Shown: piece after piece, positions 29,427 to 35,972 of the stretch
Layout: every line of letters starts with the position of its first letter
How positions within the stretch are numbered: position 1 is the first letter of the stretch
DNA from: a virus
Length of the DNA: 44,022 nucleotides
Direction: 5' to 3' (one strand)
IMG/VR virus record: IMGVR_UViG_3300047163_000078
Coordinates: 1-44,022 of that record
Notes under the pieces: generated by a model
Database searches by the model: none
What the model saw: the letters and a program-made list of their open reading frames with translations, nothing else
What the model was told of the DNA's origin: nothing
Translations under genes and position numbers: made by a program

Positions 29427-29828
29427 ATGGCCGACGAAATTCCGAAGACGATTTGGGAGCGAGCGGTCAAACCGATGAGCGCTTACGCGATCGTGTGCAT
29501 GCTTGTTATTTGGATGTATCGGGATAACCGGGACGATATCCGTAATGAGCGGTCAATGCTTCGCGAGGATCGTTTGAACGCGATCAAGCACGGCGACACG
29601 GCCGTATTGACCCTGGCAGCGACAACCGAAGCGAATACGCGACGGATCGAAGCCGCTGTCGGCGATCAAGGGCGGAACACAAAAGCCGCGCTCGACGAAT
29701 TGACCCGTCAGAACGATTTGCACCTACGAGAGCTGATCGACCTTCACCGGCGAGCGATGGGAATGGAACCGAAACAAGCTCCGATCGGTGTTCTGCCACT
29801 GCCAAGGCCAGCAGAAGAAACACCCTGA
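29427..29828 (+). CDS. Membrane-anchored coiled-coil protein (spanin-like candidate)
   Basis: 133 residues from the ATG at 29427. Hydrophobic segment MSAYAIVCMLVIWMYRD near residue 17-33, then a long charged region (RSMLREDRLNAIKHGDTAVLTLAATTEANTRRIEAAVGDQGRNTKAALDELTRQNDLHLRELIDL) with heptad spacing, and a Pro-rich end. One inner-membrane anchor plus coiled coil is how inner-membrane spanins look, but they are short and diverse and no overlapping outer partner is seen. It is the last gene before the attachment region. Confidence 0.5.
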   Translation: MADEIPKTIWERAVKPMSAYAIVCMLVIWMYRDNRDDIRNERSMLREDRLNAIKHGDTAVLTLAATTEANTRRIEAAVGDQGRNTKAALDELTRQNDLHLRELIDLHRRAMGMEPKQAPIGVLPLPRPAEETP

Positions 29829-29889
29829 AGCGTCCCCTTGGAACCAAGAGAGGGGGTGATCCTGAATCTGCCCGTCCAGCAATCCAACC

Positions 29890-29905
29890 GGCACACCGGC
29901 ACACC
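29890..29905 (+). repeat. Two adjacent GGCACACC boxes (left arm of attP)
   Basis: GGCACACC at 29890-29897 and 29898-29905, back to back. The same octamer in the same direction occurs twice right of the core (30119-30126, 30131-30138). Four copies flanking a tRNA-derived core next to an integrase gene are probable arm-type binding sites for integrase. Confidence 0.6.
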
Positions 29906-30037
29906 GGTTATCACTTTGCCGATCTGAAAATCGCTTGTTTTGTGTTGTTTCGAGAAAAAGCTGAGAAGTTGCCAGAACTGTCAAAACCATCTTGTTTTCA
30001 AGGCATTTCCGCAAATTTTGATCGTTGAAATCTACCC

Positions 30038-30076
<39 letters not shown>

Positions 30077-30081
30077 TAAAC

Positions 30082-30109
30082 TTGTTTCTAGGGTGTTTCC
30101 CGATACAAT
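30082..30109 (+). promoter_or_regulatory. Probable integrase promoter
   Basis: TTGTTT (30082-30087), a 16-base spacer and TACAAT (30104-30109), 42 bases before the integrase ATG. It lies between the attachment core and the right-arm boxes, so integrase binding to the arms could repress its own promoter, as in other temperate phages. Confidence 0.45.
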
Positions 30110-30118
30110 CCCTTTCTT

Positions 30119-30138
30119 GGCACACCCGCTGGCACACC
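30119..30138 (+). repeat. Two GGCACACC boxes (right arm of attP)
   Basis: GGCACACC at 30119-30126 and 30131-30138, separated by 4 bases, in the same direction as the left-arm pair at 29890-29905. They lie between the integrase promoter and start codon. Confidence 0.6.
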
Positions 30139-30151
30139 TGGAACCCTCTTC

Positions 30152-31330
30152 ATGCGCCGAAAAGACTCGCCGATCCCGGCCAAGCCTTATCCCGACTTCC
30201 CTTTGTTCTATCACCACTGCGGCCAGTGGGCAAAGAAGATCAAAGGAAAAATCCGTTATTTCGGCATCGACGCTAAAGAAGCCGTCAAACTCTACCTGCA
30301 AGAGCGAGACCAGCTTCTTGCCGGCGTCGATCCCAAACGCGATTCGGCCACCGTCGGCAACGCGGTCAACTGGTTCCTTGCTGCCAAGGAATCACAAGTC
30401 CGGGCCGGCGACATTACACAGCGATCTTGGCGAGACTACAGCCTCACCGGCGATAGAATCATCAAGCAACTCGGCCGGCAAACCTTTTGTGACGACCTCA
30501 CGCCCGCTCATTTCGACATACTACGCGACCACTTCGCGGCAGGATCCGGGCCAGTGACGCTCGGCGGCCATGTCCGGCGAACCCGAATCATCTTCAAATG
30601 GGCGGTCGATAACGAGTACTTGGAACGGCCGGTCCGCATGGGCACCGGATTCAAGGTTCCCGCCAAACGCTTGCTTCGAGCCGCTCGCCAAGCCGCCAGC
30701 TCCAAAATGTTCGAGGCTGCGGAAGTCCGCTCGATGCTCGAGCATGCATCCCCAACGATCCGGGCCATGATCCTGCTCGGCATCAATTGCGGGTTTGGGA
30801 ATACCGACGTCGCCGGCTTGCCCCTGTCGGCCGTCGACCTGAAAGCCGGCTGGGTTAATTGGCCGCGTCCCAAAACGGCCGTCGAACGCCGCTGCCCGCT
30901 ATGGTCCGAAACGGTCAAGGCGCTCAAAGAAGCGAAGCGGCCAAGGCCAGCGCTCGATGGAGATGCGAACCTCGTCTTCCTGACGCGAGCCGGCCACCGC
31001 TGGGTTCGAACCAAGGACGGCGGCGACGGCAAGCCAGGTCTGCCGCTCGATGCTCTCTCCCAGGCGTTCCGGAAGTTGCTGACGGCTTGCGGCATCGATC
31101 GTCCAGGCGTGGGGTTCTACGCTCTCCGGCACACCTTCCGTACGATTGCCGATTCGAGCCGGGATTTCCCAGCGATCAACCGCATCATGGGCCATGCGGA
31201 CAACAGCATTGCGGACCTCTACCGCGAGCGAATCGACGATTACCGACTTTCAGCTGTCGTTGAAATCGTGAGAAAATGGCTGTTTCCGGCCAAACCGAAA
31301 AAGAAAAAATCGAAAAAATCCGCCGACTAA
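30152..31330 (+). CDS. Tyrosine-type phage integrase with an unusual first catalytic motif
   Basis: 392 residues. N-terminal arm-binding region, then a SAM-like core-binding domain at about 65-170 (TVGNAVNWFLAAKESQVRAGDITQRSWRDY), and a catalytic domain to the end. Visible catalytic motifs are FYALRHTFRTIADSS (H-x-x-R, late), MGHAD (His) and DLYRERIDDY (Tyr nucleophile likely in LYRER). The usual first Arg motif (G-L-R-x-x-E) reads GFGNTDVAGL, with no Arg. This variant is, as far as I recall, usual in a planctomycete-associated integrase family, so the enzyme may still be active. The end is a Lys-rich tail. It sits beside attP, with a basic C-terminus (KPKKKKSKKSAD). Confidence 0.9.
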   Translation: MRRKDSPIPAKPYPDFPLFYHHCGQWAKKIKGKIRYFGIDAKEAVKLYLQERDQLLAGVDPKRDSATVGNAVNWFLAAKESQVRAGDITQRSWRDYSLTGDRIIKQLGRQTFCDDLTPAHFDILRDHFAAGSGPVTLGGHVRRTRIIFKWAVDNEYLERPVRMGTGFKVPAKRLLRAARQAASSKMFEAAEVRSMLEHASPTIRAMILLGINCGFGNTDVAGLPLSAVDLKAGWVNWPRPKTAVERRCPLWSETVKALKEAKRPRPALDGDANLVFLTRAGHRWVRTKDGGDGKPGLPLDALSQAFRKLLTACGIDRPGVGFYALRHTFRTIADSSRDFPAINRIMGHADNSIADLYRERIDDYRLSAVVEIVRKWLFPAKPKKKKSKKSAD

Positions 31331-31425
31331 CATCGCAGCTGGTCCCGATGCCGTGTTACTGTATTCCCGTTCAGTTGCCGTTGTGGCACCTGGTAATCAA
31401 TCGGCACCTTGATTTGGAGAGGCCC

Positions 31426-31614
31426 ATGAACAAGAAGACTCGCGCGAAGTTGGCTGAGAAAAAGAAGCTCGATGGAATTACGGTGGAATTGAGCATGACC
31501 GAAGTAGCGGCCATCGCCCAGCGGGCGCTGGCCGAAAAGGTCTGCGGACGGCCGTGGGAAGTGTTCAGCGGCTTGTGGCGGCGGTTGGAACGGGAGCTGG
31601 AACGGGCGGCCTAG
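31426..31614 (+). CDS. Small hypothetical protein
   Basis: 62 residues from the ATG at 31426 after TTGGAGAGG. A basic start (MNKKTRAKLAEKKKLDGITVELSMTEV) then a helix with Trp-rich end (PWEVFSGLWRRLERELERAA). Could be a small DNA-binding or regulatory protein. It starts 96 bases after integrase and precedes a terminator-like hairpin. Confidence 0.55.
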   Translation: MNKKTRAKLAEKKKLDGITVELSMTEVAAIAQRALAEKVCGRPWEVFSGLWRRLERELERAA

Positions 31615-31665
31615 CGGCTGGGGTTCTAGGCAAGGACGCCTATCTTATCTCAAGCTGACAGCCGC
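31614..31665. terminator. Bidirectional terminator-like nested hairpin
   Basis: GCGGCTG (31614-31620) pairs with CAGCCGC (31659-31665); inside it TAGGC-aaggac-GCCTA forms a second stem. It lies between two convergent genes (plus strand ends 31614, minus strand ends 31668). The inside contains TCTTATCTC. Weak U-runs on either side, so only moderately convincing. Confidence 0.4.
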
Positions 31666-31667
31666 AA

Positions 31668-32165
31668 TCAAGGATCGCGAAGCATCGTCTCGTCGAAAAA
31701 AGAATCGGCACCTGGCAAGAAAGAACAGTCGCAACGTCGGCAATAGTAGAGGTTTTTCCAGATTTCAAGTTGCCGAACACGGGACGGCGCAATCCGTATT
31801 TGAGCGATCCAATTCGGCCTTCGGATCGACAGATAAAGAAATCTGAGGCCGAGAATTACGAACAAGAAAAAGAAAAAATCGGAAAGCGGAACCGAGCAGA
31901 AATTGAAAGTGAATGCGGCCAACAAAAACATTCCCGTAAAAAGACCAGCATTCCAAGTTGAGCCGTCTATAGAACGCTCGCGCCACTCACCCGGCCGGTC
32001 AAATCGCTTCTCAAGATCATTGCGAGGCTTTCCGGACATTCCGGCGTAAATCGTACTGGCTTTTGTAACCGAATCAAGTTGGCGGCATTTCGGGCACGAA
32101 AGATCCACTTTGGCTTCTGTCATTTGCGGCAGCGCTTCCGAAATCGGTTCTGGCTGGGGCATCAC
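31668..32165 (-). CDS. Zinc-ribbon membrane protein
   Basis: 165 residues. N-terminal zinc-binding half CPKC near residue 24, C-terminal CRRCDC half near 143, with a membrane segment pair (GLFTGMFLLAAFTFNFCSVPLSDFFFFLFVILGLRFLYLSI) in between. This pairing of a zinc ribbon with two membrane helices is known in small bacterial membrane proteins. Role unknown. Its codon use and lower GC differ from neighbours. It is transcribed against integrase and next to the RHH gene on the same strand, in the zone where a lysogeny control locus is normal. Confidence 0.55.
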   Translation of the reverse strand: MMPQPEPISEALPQMTEAKVDLSCPKCRQLDSVTKASTIYAGMSGKPRNDLEKRFDRPGEWRERSIDGSTWNAGLFTGMFLLAAFTFNFCSVPLSDFFFFLFVILGLRFLYLSIRRPNWIAQIRIAPSRVRQLEIWKNLYYCRRCDCSFLPGADSFFDETMLRDP

Positions 32166-32176
32166 ATCACCTTACC

Positions 32177-32377
32177 CTATTCATTTCTTGGCCATGGCCA
32201 GAAGTCGTTTTTCTGAAGAAACTCCCTCAGAGCGATTTCTACGATGGTCGTTTTCGTCGGCTTGAGAATATTTCTGTCGCAATATTCGTCAAGCGCATCC
32301 ATGATTAATGGATCGATCGCCAATCCGAGAGACCTTCCCTTCCGCGCATTGCGCGGTCGTCCTCTTTTTTTTGCCAT
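32177..32377 (-). CDS. Ribbon-helix-helix (CopG-like) DNA-binding protein
   Basis: 66 residues from the ATG at 32377 (an upstream ATG at 32389 is also open). Starts MAKKRGRPRNARKGRS, an AT-hook-like basic stretch, then LGLAIDPLIMDALDEYCDRNILKPTKTTIVEIALREFLQ, which fits the beta-alpha-alpha RHH fold. Such proteins bind palindromic operators as dimers. It lies beside the AT-rich divergent region and is a good candidate regulator for lysogeny or for the palindrome-bearing promoters at 11370 or 25527. Confidence 0.7.
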   Translation of the reverse strand: MAKKRGRPRNARKGRSLGLAIDPLIMDALDEYCDRNILKPTKTTIVEIALREFLQKNDFWPWPRNE

Positions 32378-32581
32378 GACATTTATCATAAAAACAAATC
32401 CCCATATTTTCGTTAAGTAGTTTCATGTTGTATCTTTATGTTATTCAAATTTCCATGCAAATTCACTACGTTTATCTTTTTTTCTATTTTTCTCTTGACG
32501 AAAATAGACGACGCTACATATACTCCTCTTATCGCCGAAACAACAGGAAACACACAAACCAACAACACGCGAGCGAAACCA
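32378..32581. other. AT-rich divergent control region
   Basis: About 200 bases with long T-runs (TATCTTTTTTTCTATTTTTC) in a genome otherwise GC-rich. It separates the minus-strand RHH gene from the plus-strand sigma-like gene. It carries the promoter at 32495 and a possible -10 (TATGAT) for the minus direction. No ORF here is credible. This is the best candidate for the lysis-lysogeny switch. Confidence 0.6.
32495..32524 (+). promoter_or_regulatory. Promoter for the sigma-like gene and control operon
   Basis: TTGACG (32495-32500), 18-base spacer, TATACT (32519-32524), 57 bases before the ATG at 32582. A close match to the sigma-70 consensus, at the edge of the AT-rich region. Confidence 0.6.
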
Positions 32582-33253
32582 ATGAAAACCCTGGACGGAT
32601 GGCGCAGCGTGATTAAGCCGCAGTGTATCGCCGATTACCGAGCCAATCGCGATTATGTTCCCAAGCGTCGAGGCGGCGCGAAGCGCCTGCCGAAGAATGC
32701 GCTCTCGGCAATCGAGCGGCAGGCGCTGGTCGCCGGCGTTACGCCGCTTTGCGAGAGCAAGGCAACCCAGTATGCTCGCGGCTCGACGCTGGCGCTGCGG
32801 CGGCAGGACCGCGAGGAATTGCTGGCGGCGATGTTCGAGGCGGTCTGCTACGCGGCGACCGTTTGGCAGCCGAATTGCGCTGCGAAGTTCAGCAGCTACG
32901 CCTTCCACTGGATCCGCGGGGCGATTACCGCGCACCGCCAATATCGCGATCGACCGTGCGGATTTCGTTGGCACAAATTGCCGAAAACGCCGAGAACCCT
33001 TTCGTTCGGCATCGAAATGGCGGGCGTGCCATTGGGTGAATTATTAGGAGACGAGCCGGCGCCGTACTTTGATGCCCAAGATTATTTACGACATCTGCGC
33101 GGCCGGCAGGCGGAGGCGGCGAGTCTGTTCGTCGCCGGCTGCTCGCGATCAGAGATAGCGCATCGGATGGGTTGCGGCACGGCAAACGTCGGCCAGTTGC
33201 TGCGCGACGCGTTCCTGACGATTCGACTGGCCATCCAAGAGGAGGTACGGTGA
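32582..33253 (+). CDS. Sigma-70-like factor
   Basis: 223 residues from the ATG at 32582. The middle (RQDREELLAAMFEAVCYAATVWQPNCAAKFSSYAFHWIRGAITAHRQYRD) matches sigma region 2, including the F-x-x-Y-A-x-x-W-I-R-x-x-I pattern. The end (EAASLFVAGCSRSEIAHRMGCGTANVGQLLRDAFLTIRLAI) reads as a region 4 HTH. Length and layout fit small phage sigma factors. It may redirect host RNA polymerase to phage promoters such as the CGGAATC-N3-TAWRAT motifs. The overlap GTGA with the next gene shows an operon. Confidence 0.75.
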   Translation: MKTLDGWRSVIKPQCIADYRANRDYVPKRRGGAKRLPKNALSAIERQALVAGVTPLCESKATQYARGSTLALRRQDREELLAAMFEAVCYAATVWQPNCAAKFSSYAFHWIRGAITAHRQYRDRPCGFRWHKLPKTPRTLSFGIEMAGVPLGELLGDEPAPYFDAQDYLRHLRGRQAEAASLFVAGCSRSEIAHRMGCGTANVGQLLRDAFLTIRLAIQEEVR

Positions 33254-33834
33254 ACAATAATCGCGCCGAGAGCATGAGGGTAATGTGCCCGCTCTTCCAC
33301 CAAGCGGGAGAAGGCGGTTCAATTCCGACCTCGGCGCTCCAATTACGCATCGAGCCAATCGACCTTACACTGGCGCGACAGCTGAATCGGCTATGGCATT
33401 CGCGCCTGCCGCGATTCAGCACCGGCAAATGCGTCAATCAGACGATACCATGCTTTGCTGCCGAATTCGACGGCCTGATCTATGCCGTGGCGATCTGGTC
33501 CAACCCACAGGCGCGGAGTTTGCCGCAGCGGGAATGGCTCGAATTGAAGCGGCTTGCGATTGCACCCGACGCACCGCGCAACACTGGCAGCCGAATGTTG
33601 CGAATCATGACGATGCTTCTCCGTCGAGCAAGGCCGTATATACAACGGCTGATCTCTTACCAGGACACCGAAGTTCACACTGGGTCAATCTATCGTGCGG
33701 CGGGTTGGCTTTCGGTGGATTGCTCAGGCAGTTGCACCGATTGGGAAGCCGGAAGCAAGCAGCGACCGCGATTGCCGGCTCAGAGCAACGCCGTCAAGGT
33801 TCGCTGGGAAAAGGTTATGGAGAGTAAAATTTGA
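33250..33834 (+). CDS. Mom-like GNAT-fold protein with an unusual N-terminus that contains a tRNA-like sequence
   Basis: 194 residues from a GTG at 33250 overlapping the sigma-like stop, with GAGGAGG just upstream. From RIEPIDLTLARQLNRLWHSRLPRF on it matches Mom-like acetyltransferase-fold proteins of phages: IYAVAIWSNPQARSLPQREWLELKRLAIAPDAPRNTGSRMLRIM, then YQDTEVHTGSIYRAAGWL. Mu Mom modifies adenine in DNA to escape restriction; this is known for the family, not proven here. The first ~30 codons, NNNRAESMRVMCPLFHQAGEGGSIPTSALQ, lie on the tRNA-Gly-like sequence; no ATG, GTG or TTG follows it before the domain, so translation must start before or inside that sequence. Confidence 0.75.
   Translation: MNNNRAESMRVMCPLFHQAGEGGSIPTSALQLRIEPIDLTLARQLNRLWHSRLPRFSTGKCVNQTIPCFAAEFDGLIYAVAIWSNPQARSLPQREWLELKRLAIAPDAPRNTGSRMLRIMTMLLRRARPYIQRLISYQDTEVHTGSIYRAAGWLSVDCSGSCTDWEAGSKQRPRLPAQSNAVKVRWEKVMESKI
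33263..33341 (+). tRNA. tRNA-Gly(TCC)-like sequence inside the start of the Mom-like gene (probable pseudo-tRNA)
   Basis: A 7-bp acceptor stem (GCGCCGA 33263-69 with TCGGCGC 33331-37), discriminator T and encoded CCA (33339-41). D-arm GCAT/ATGT with a loop ending GGTA. Anticodon stem CCCGC/GCGGG with an 11-base loop TCTTCCACCAA (canonical: 7), containing TTCCA, so TCC anticodon. T-arm GGCGG/CCG(A)CC with one bulged A, loop TTCAATT. U discriminator and TCC fit glycine. Removing four loop bases and the bulge would restore a normal cloverleaf. Either a decayed tRNA or an odd functional one. Confidence 0.6.
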
Positions 33835-33847
33835 AAAGGGGAACAGC

Positions 33848-34096
33848 ATGTCAACGAAACTATTGACGCCCAAAGAAGCGGCCAAAATCTTAGAGATTTC
33901 GCCGCAACAATTGTACCGGCTCATCAACCTCGGCAAGCTGCCGGCGGTCAATATCGGTAGCCGCACACGGGGAATATACCGGATCAACCCCAGCCAATTG
34001 GATGAGTTCATGCGGGGAACGTCTCAAGCTCCGGAAGCTGCCGCGCCAGCGTCGAAGCGGCGGCGGATTCCGAAAAACATCAAGCAGTACGTCTAA
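33848..34096 (+). CDS. Excisionase-like helix-turn-helix protein
   Basis: 82 residues from the ATG at 33848. LTPKEAAKILEISPQQLYRLINLGKLPAVNIGSRTRGIYRINPSQLDEFM is a winged HTH of the excisionase / MerR-like type; the end is basic (SKRRRIPKNIKQYV). These proteins serve as recombination directionality factors or small regulators. It is 2.5 kb from the integrase and in the control operon, so excision control is plausible. A gp3-like protein at 37275 could also be an RDF. Confidence 0.75.
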   Translation: MSTKLLTPKEAAKILEISPQQLYRLINLGKLPAVNIGSRTRGIYRINPSQLDEFMRGTSQAPEAAAPASKRRRIPKNIKQYV

Positions 34097-34105
34097 GAGG
34101 GGAAC

Positions 34106-34357
34106 ATGACACAATTTGAAACCGCAACACTTGCTCATGAAGAAGACTTGCGCGTCCTGAAGCTGGCTGGATGGGGAGAGCAAGTATTCGTCGGCGTCTG
34201 CGGAGAACCGGGCGACCGGCGAGTTCGCAGTCAATCGGCGATCAGCATTGCCAGTGTGCTGCATAGCTTTTTGCCAGGCGACACGGAACGGCTGGTCTAT
34301 CAGTTGGTCCGCTCCTGGCCGAGCCGGAAATGGAAACTGGTTTATAGGGAGGATTAA
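34106..34357 (+). CDS. Small hypothetical protein of the control operon
   Basis: 83 residues, ATG at 34106 after GAGGGGAAC. ETATLAHEEDLRVLKLAGWGEQVFVGVCGEPGDRRVRSQSAISIASVLHSFLPGD... looks like a small beta-rich phage protein. No function known to me. Confidence 0.55.
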   Translation: MTQFETATLAHEEDLRVLKLAGWGEQVFVGVCGEPGDRRVRSQSAISIASVLHSFLPGDTERLVYQLVRSWPSRKWKLVYRED

Positions 34358-34504
34358 ATGGGCAGTCTCGAAGCATTAATTTCGGCGGTTATCCTGAGTT
34401 TCGGGTTTTTCGTGGCTTCGATCATCCTGTGCGTTATCAGGACAACGCCACCCGAACCGAACGACGACAGAGATCGCGTCATTGACGACGAGATTCCGTT
34501 TTAA
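34358..34504 (+). CDS. 48-residue single-span membrane protein
   Basis: ATG at 34358 two bases after the previous stop, with AGGGAGG upstream. Hydrophobic residues 5-27 (EALISAVILSFGFFVASIILCVI), then an acidic Pro-rich tail (PEPNDDRDRVIDDEIPF). Too short for the six-frame list but with a clear ribosome-binding site and coding-like layout. Perhaps a superinfection or membrane-associated regulator; unknown. Confidence 0.6.
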   Translation: MGSLEALISAVILSFGFFVASIILCVIRTTPPEPNDDRDRVIDDEIPF

Positions 34505-34552
34505 TGGACGGCGGCTTTATTTCGTCACAACCCAAGGATGGGAGATCGGATC

Positions 34553-34786
34553 GTGAAAAAGAAACGAGCCAAATGGGGCAGCGGCAAAAAGAAGAATAGC
34601 AAGCGTTGCACGATGCCCGCTCCGGATTATGGCTGGCGAGTCGTTATCACCGATCCGGACGGAACGCAAAAGGTCTTGGACCGCAGTTACGATTACGCCG
34701 GGGCCATTGAGGCTCTCGCTCGACTCGACGAGCTTGGCGAAAACGCAACCATAACGAAACACTTGCCGGCAGCTGCCAAGACGTGA
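34553..34786 (+). CDS. Small hypothetical protein
   Basis: 77 residues from a GTG at 34553 with GGAG 8 bases before; an ATG at 34538 would add 5 residues. Very basic start (KKKRAKWGSGKKKNSKRC), then YGWRVVITDPDGTQKVLDRSYDYAGAIEALARLDE, a small alpha/beta fold. It may bind nucleic acid with its basic arm. Unknown family. Confidence 0.55.
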   Translation: MKKKRAKWGSGKKKNSKRCTMPAPDYGWRVVITDPDGTQKVLDRSYDYAGAIEALARLDELGENATITKHLPAAAKT

Positions 34787-34927
34787 CTCGTCGTCACGGG
34801 AATTCCGCTAGGCGCGTCGGCAAGGATTCGGGGGGCAGCGGTACGGTCGTGGGGAATCGTCCGTTTGCGGGCAGCGATGCCACTCCCGAATTTTATCTCA
34901 ACAGAAAAGGACAGAAAGGATTCTGCG

Positions 34928-35149
34928 ATGCCGTACTCCGTGTGCTGGGTAAGAGGGGAACAGGAAGAAGTTGCCGAAGTCGAAGTGATCGATACCGGCA
35001 TCCTTGACCCAGAAGAAGCCGTCGTGACGGCGATCCACGCGGCGAAGTCGCTGCCGCCTAAATTCGGTGGCGGCCGAGTGATCGTAAGCGACGAGAAAGG
35101 CGATCGGTTGGCAGCGATCGCGACACCGTTCCCGGCCGTGGTTAGCTGA
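34928..35149 (+). CDS. Small hypothetical protein
   Basis: 73 residues from the ATG at 34928, after AGAAAGGATTCTGCG. MPYSVCWVRGEQEEVAEVEVIDTGILDPEEAVVTAIHAAKSLPPKFGGGRVIVSDEKGDRLAAI reads as a beta-alpha-beta domain. The 141 bases before it (34787-34927) have no credible gene; a weak ORF there overlaps this one. Confidence 0.6.
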   Translation: MPYSVCWVRGEQEEVAEVEVIDTGILDPEEAVVTAIHAAKSLPPKFGGGRVIVSDEKGDRLAAIATPFPAVVS

Positions 35150-35178
35150 GACGTTTTTTCCAAGCGAAAGGATTTGCG

Positions 35179-35598
35179 ATGCCAGAAACAACGCAATTGA
35201 TGAGTGTGGCCGCGATGGTCGAACAAATGCGAAAGCTGGTGCGCGACAAAGAGAACTGGCTATTGGTTTGCCACGTTCCCGAGAGCGTGGCGCTGATTGC
35301 CCAAAATATCCGGTTTCTGGAACAGGAACAGATCGACAACGTAATGATGCTGCAGTTTCCGAGAGGCTTGATATCGAGTTGCCATCCAATGCGCCCGTGC
35401 ATGTTCGCTTTCCCGATGATCGCTGTTTCTTTCGACGAGTTTCTACGGCGGATCATTGGACGCAAACCGGAAAAGCACGATTACGGCCATTATTTGTACA
35501 CAGTCGGCGAGGCAGCCGTGTGGGATGAAATCAGCGTATTGCTGGGAATCGACGAGGCGATGGACTTGCGCAGCCGTTTGATTCCCAGCGTGAATTGA
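35179..35598 (+). CDS. Hypothetical protein
   Basis: 139 residues, ATG at 35179 preceded by AAAGGATT. Contains VCHVPESVALIAQNIRFLEQEQIDNVMMLQFPRGLIS and FDEFLRRIIGRKPEKHDYGHYLYTVGEAAVWDEISVLL. No family recognised. Good coding-like composition and operon position. Confidence 0.6.
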   Translation: MPETTQLMSVAAMVEQMRKLVRDKENWLLVCHVPESVALIAQNIRFLEQEQIDNVMMLQFPRGLISSCHPMRPCMFAFPMIAVSFDEFLRRIIGRKPEKHDYGHYLYTVGEAAVWDEISVLLGIDEAMDLRSRLIPSVN

Positions 35599-35607
35599 GG
35601 ATGCACC

Positions 35608-35871
35608 ATGCGAAAATTTCCGTTTCACGACGCGGCATACAACCGCCGCGAAGAGTGGCCTACGGAAACGGTCAACAAATACCGTTGCTCGATTTGTCAG
35701 CGTCCCTACGCCATCGAGTTTTCGGCGGCCGGAGACGGCAGGCGCTGCGGCATATGCATCGCCAACAGGCGGACCATTATTCGTTATTTCAAAGAGAATA
35801 CCATGAGCCATCTAACGGTCGAGTGCAGTGTGTGTGCGGTGCCGGATTCATTGCCACACAGTACGACCTAG
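35608..35871 (+). CDS. Double zinc-ribbon protein, apparently interrupted by a GT-repeat frameshift
   Basis: Reads 87 residues: MRKFPFHDAAYNRREEWPTETVNKYRCSICQRPYAIEF...RRCGICIANRR (first zinc site), then MSHLTVECSVC at 35803 and a stop at 35871. A (GT)n run (35828-35836) lies at the second Cys pair. Shifting frame by 2 bases there gives ECSVCGAGFIATQYDLDGCDNPICRRCGDE, a proper four-Cys site, that continues open to 35972, overlapping the next ATG (ATGA at 35969). So the intact gene is probably 35608-35972 with a 2-base insertion or slippage. Confidence 0.55.
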   Translation: MRKFPFHDAAYNRREEWPTETVNKYRCSICQRPYAIEFSAAGDGRRCGICIANRRTIIRYFKENTMSHLTVECSVCAVPDSLPHSTT

Positions 35872-35972
35872 ACGGATGCGACAACCCGATTTGCCGCCGC
35901 TGCGGCGACGAACGGGAGCAAGCGCAAGTGGCGGAAGAACCCTTAACTCCAACAAAAGAGGATCAAGCATGA
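35837..35972 (+). pseudogene. 3' part of the zinc-ribbon gene in the other frame
   Basis: This is the frame in which CGAGFIATQYDLDGCDNPICRRCGDEREQAQVAEEPLTPTKEDQA can be read from the GT run. It has coding-type content (CxxC zinc knuckle) and its stop overlaps the next ATG, which is typical of operon genes here. It would need either a programmed frameshift or the repair of one GT unit. A sequencing or assembly error cannot be excluded. Confidence 0.5.

Noticed and set aside
34504-34599. 31-residue ORF beginning ATGGACGGCGGC
   Set aside because: Has no clear ribosome-binding site, overlaps the better gene at 34553 and reads as a shadow frame.
34783-35007. ORF of 74 residues overlapping the small gene at 34928
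   Set aside because: Starts with GTG at a stop overlap but is Arg/Gly-rich with no coding pattern, and overlaps a gene with a better ribosome-binding site.
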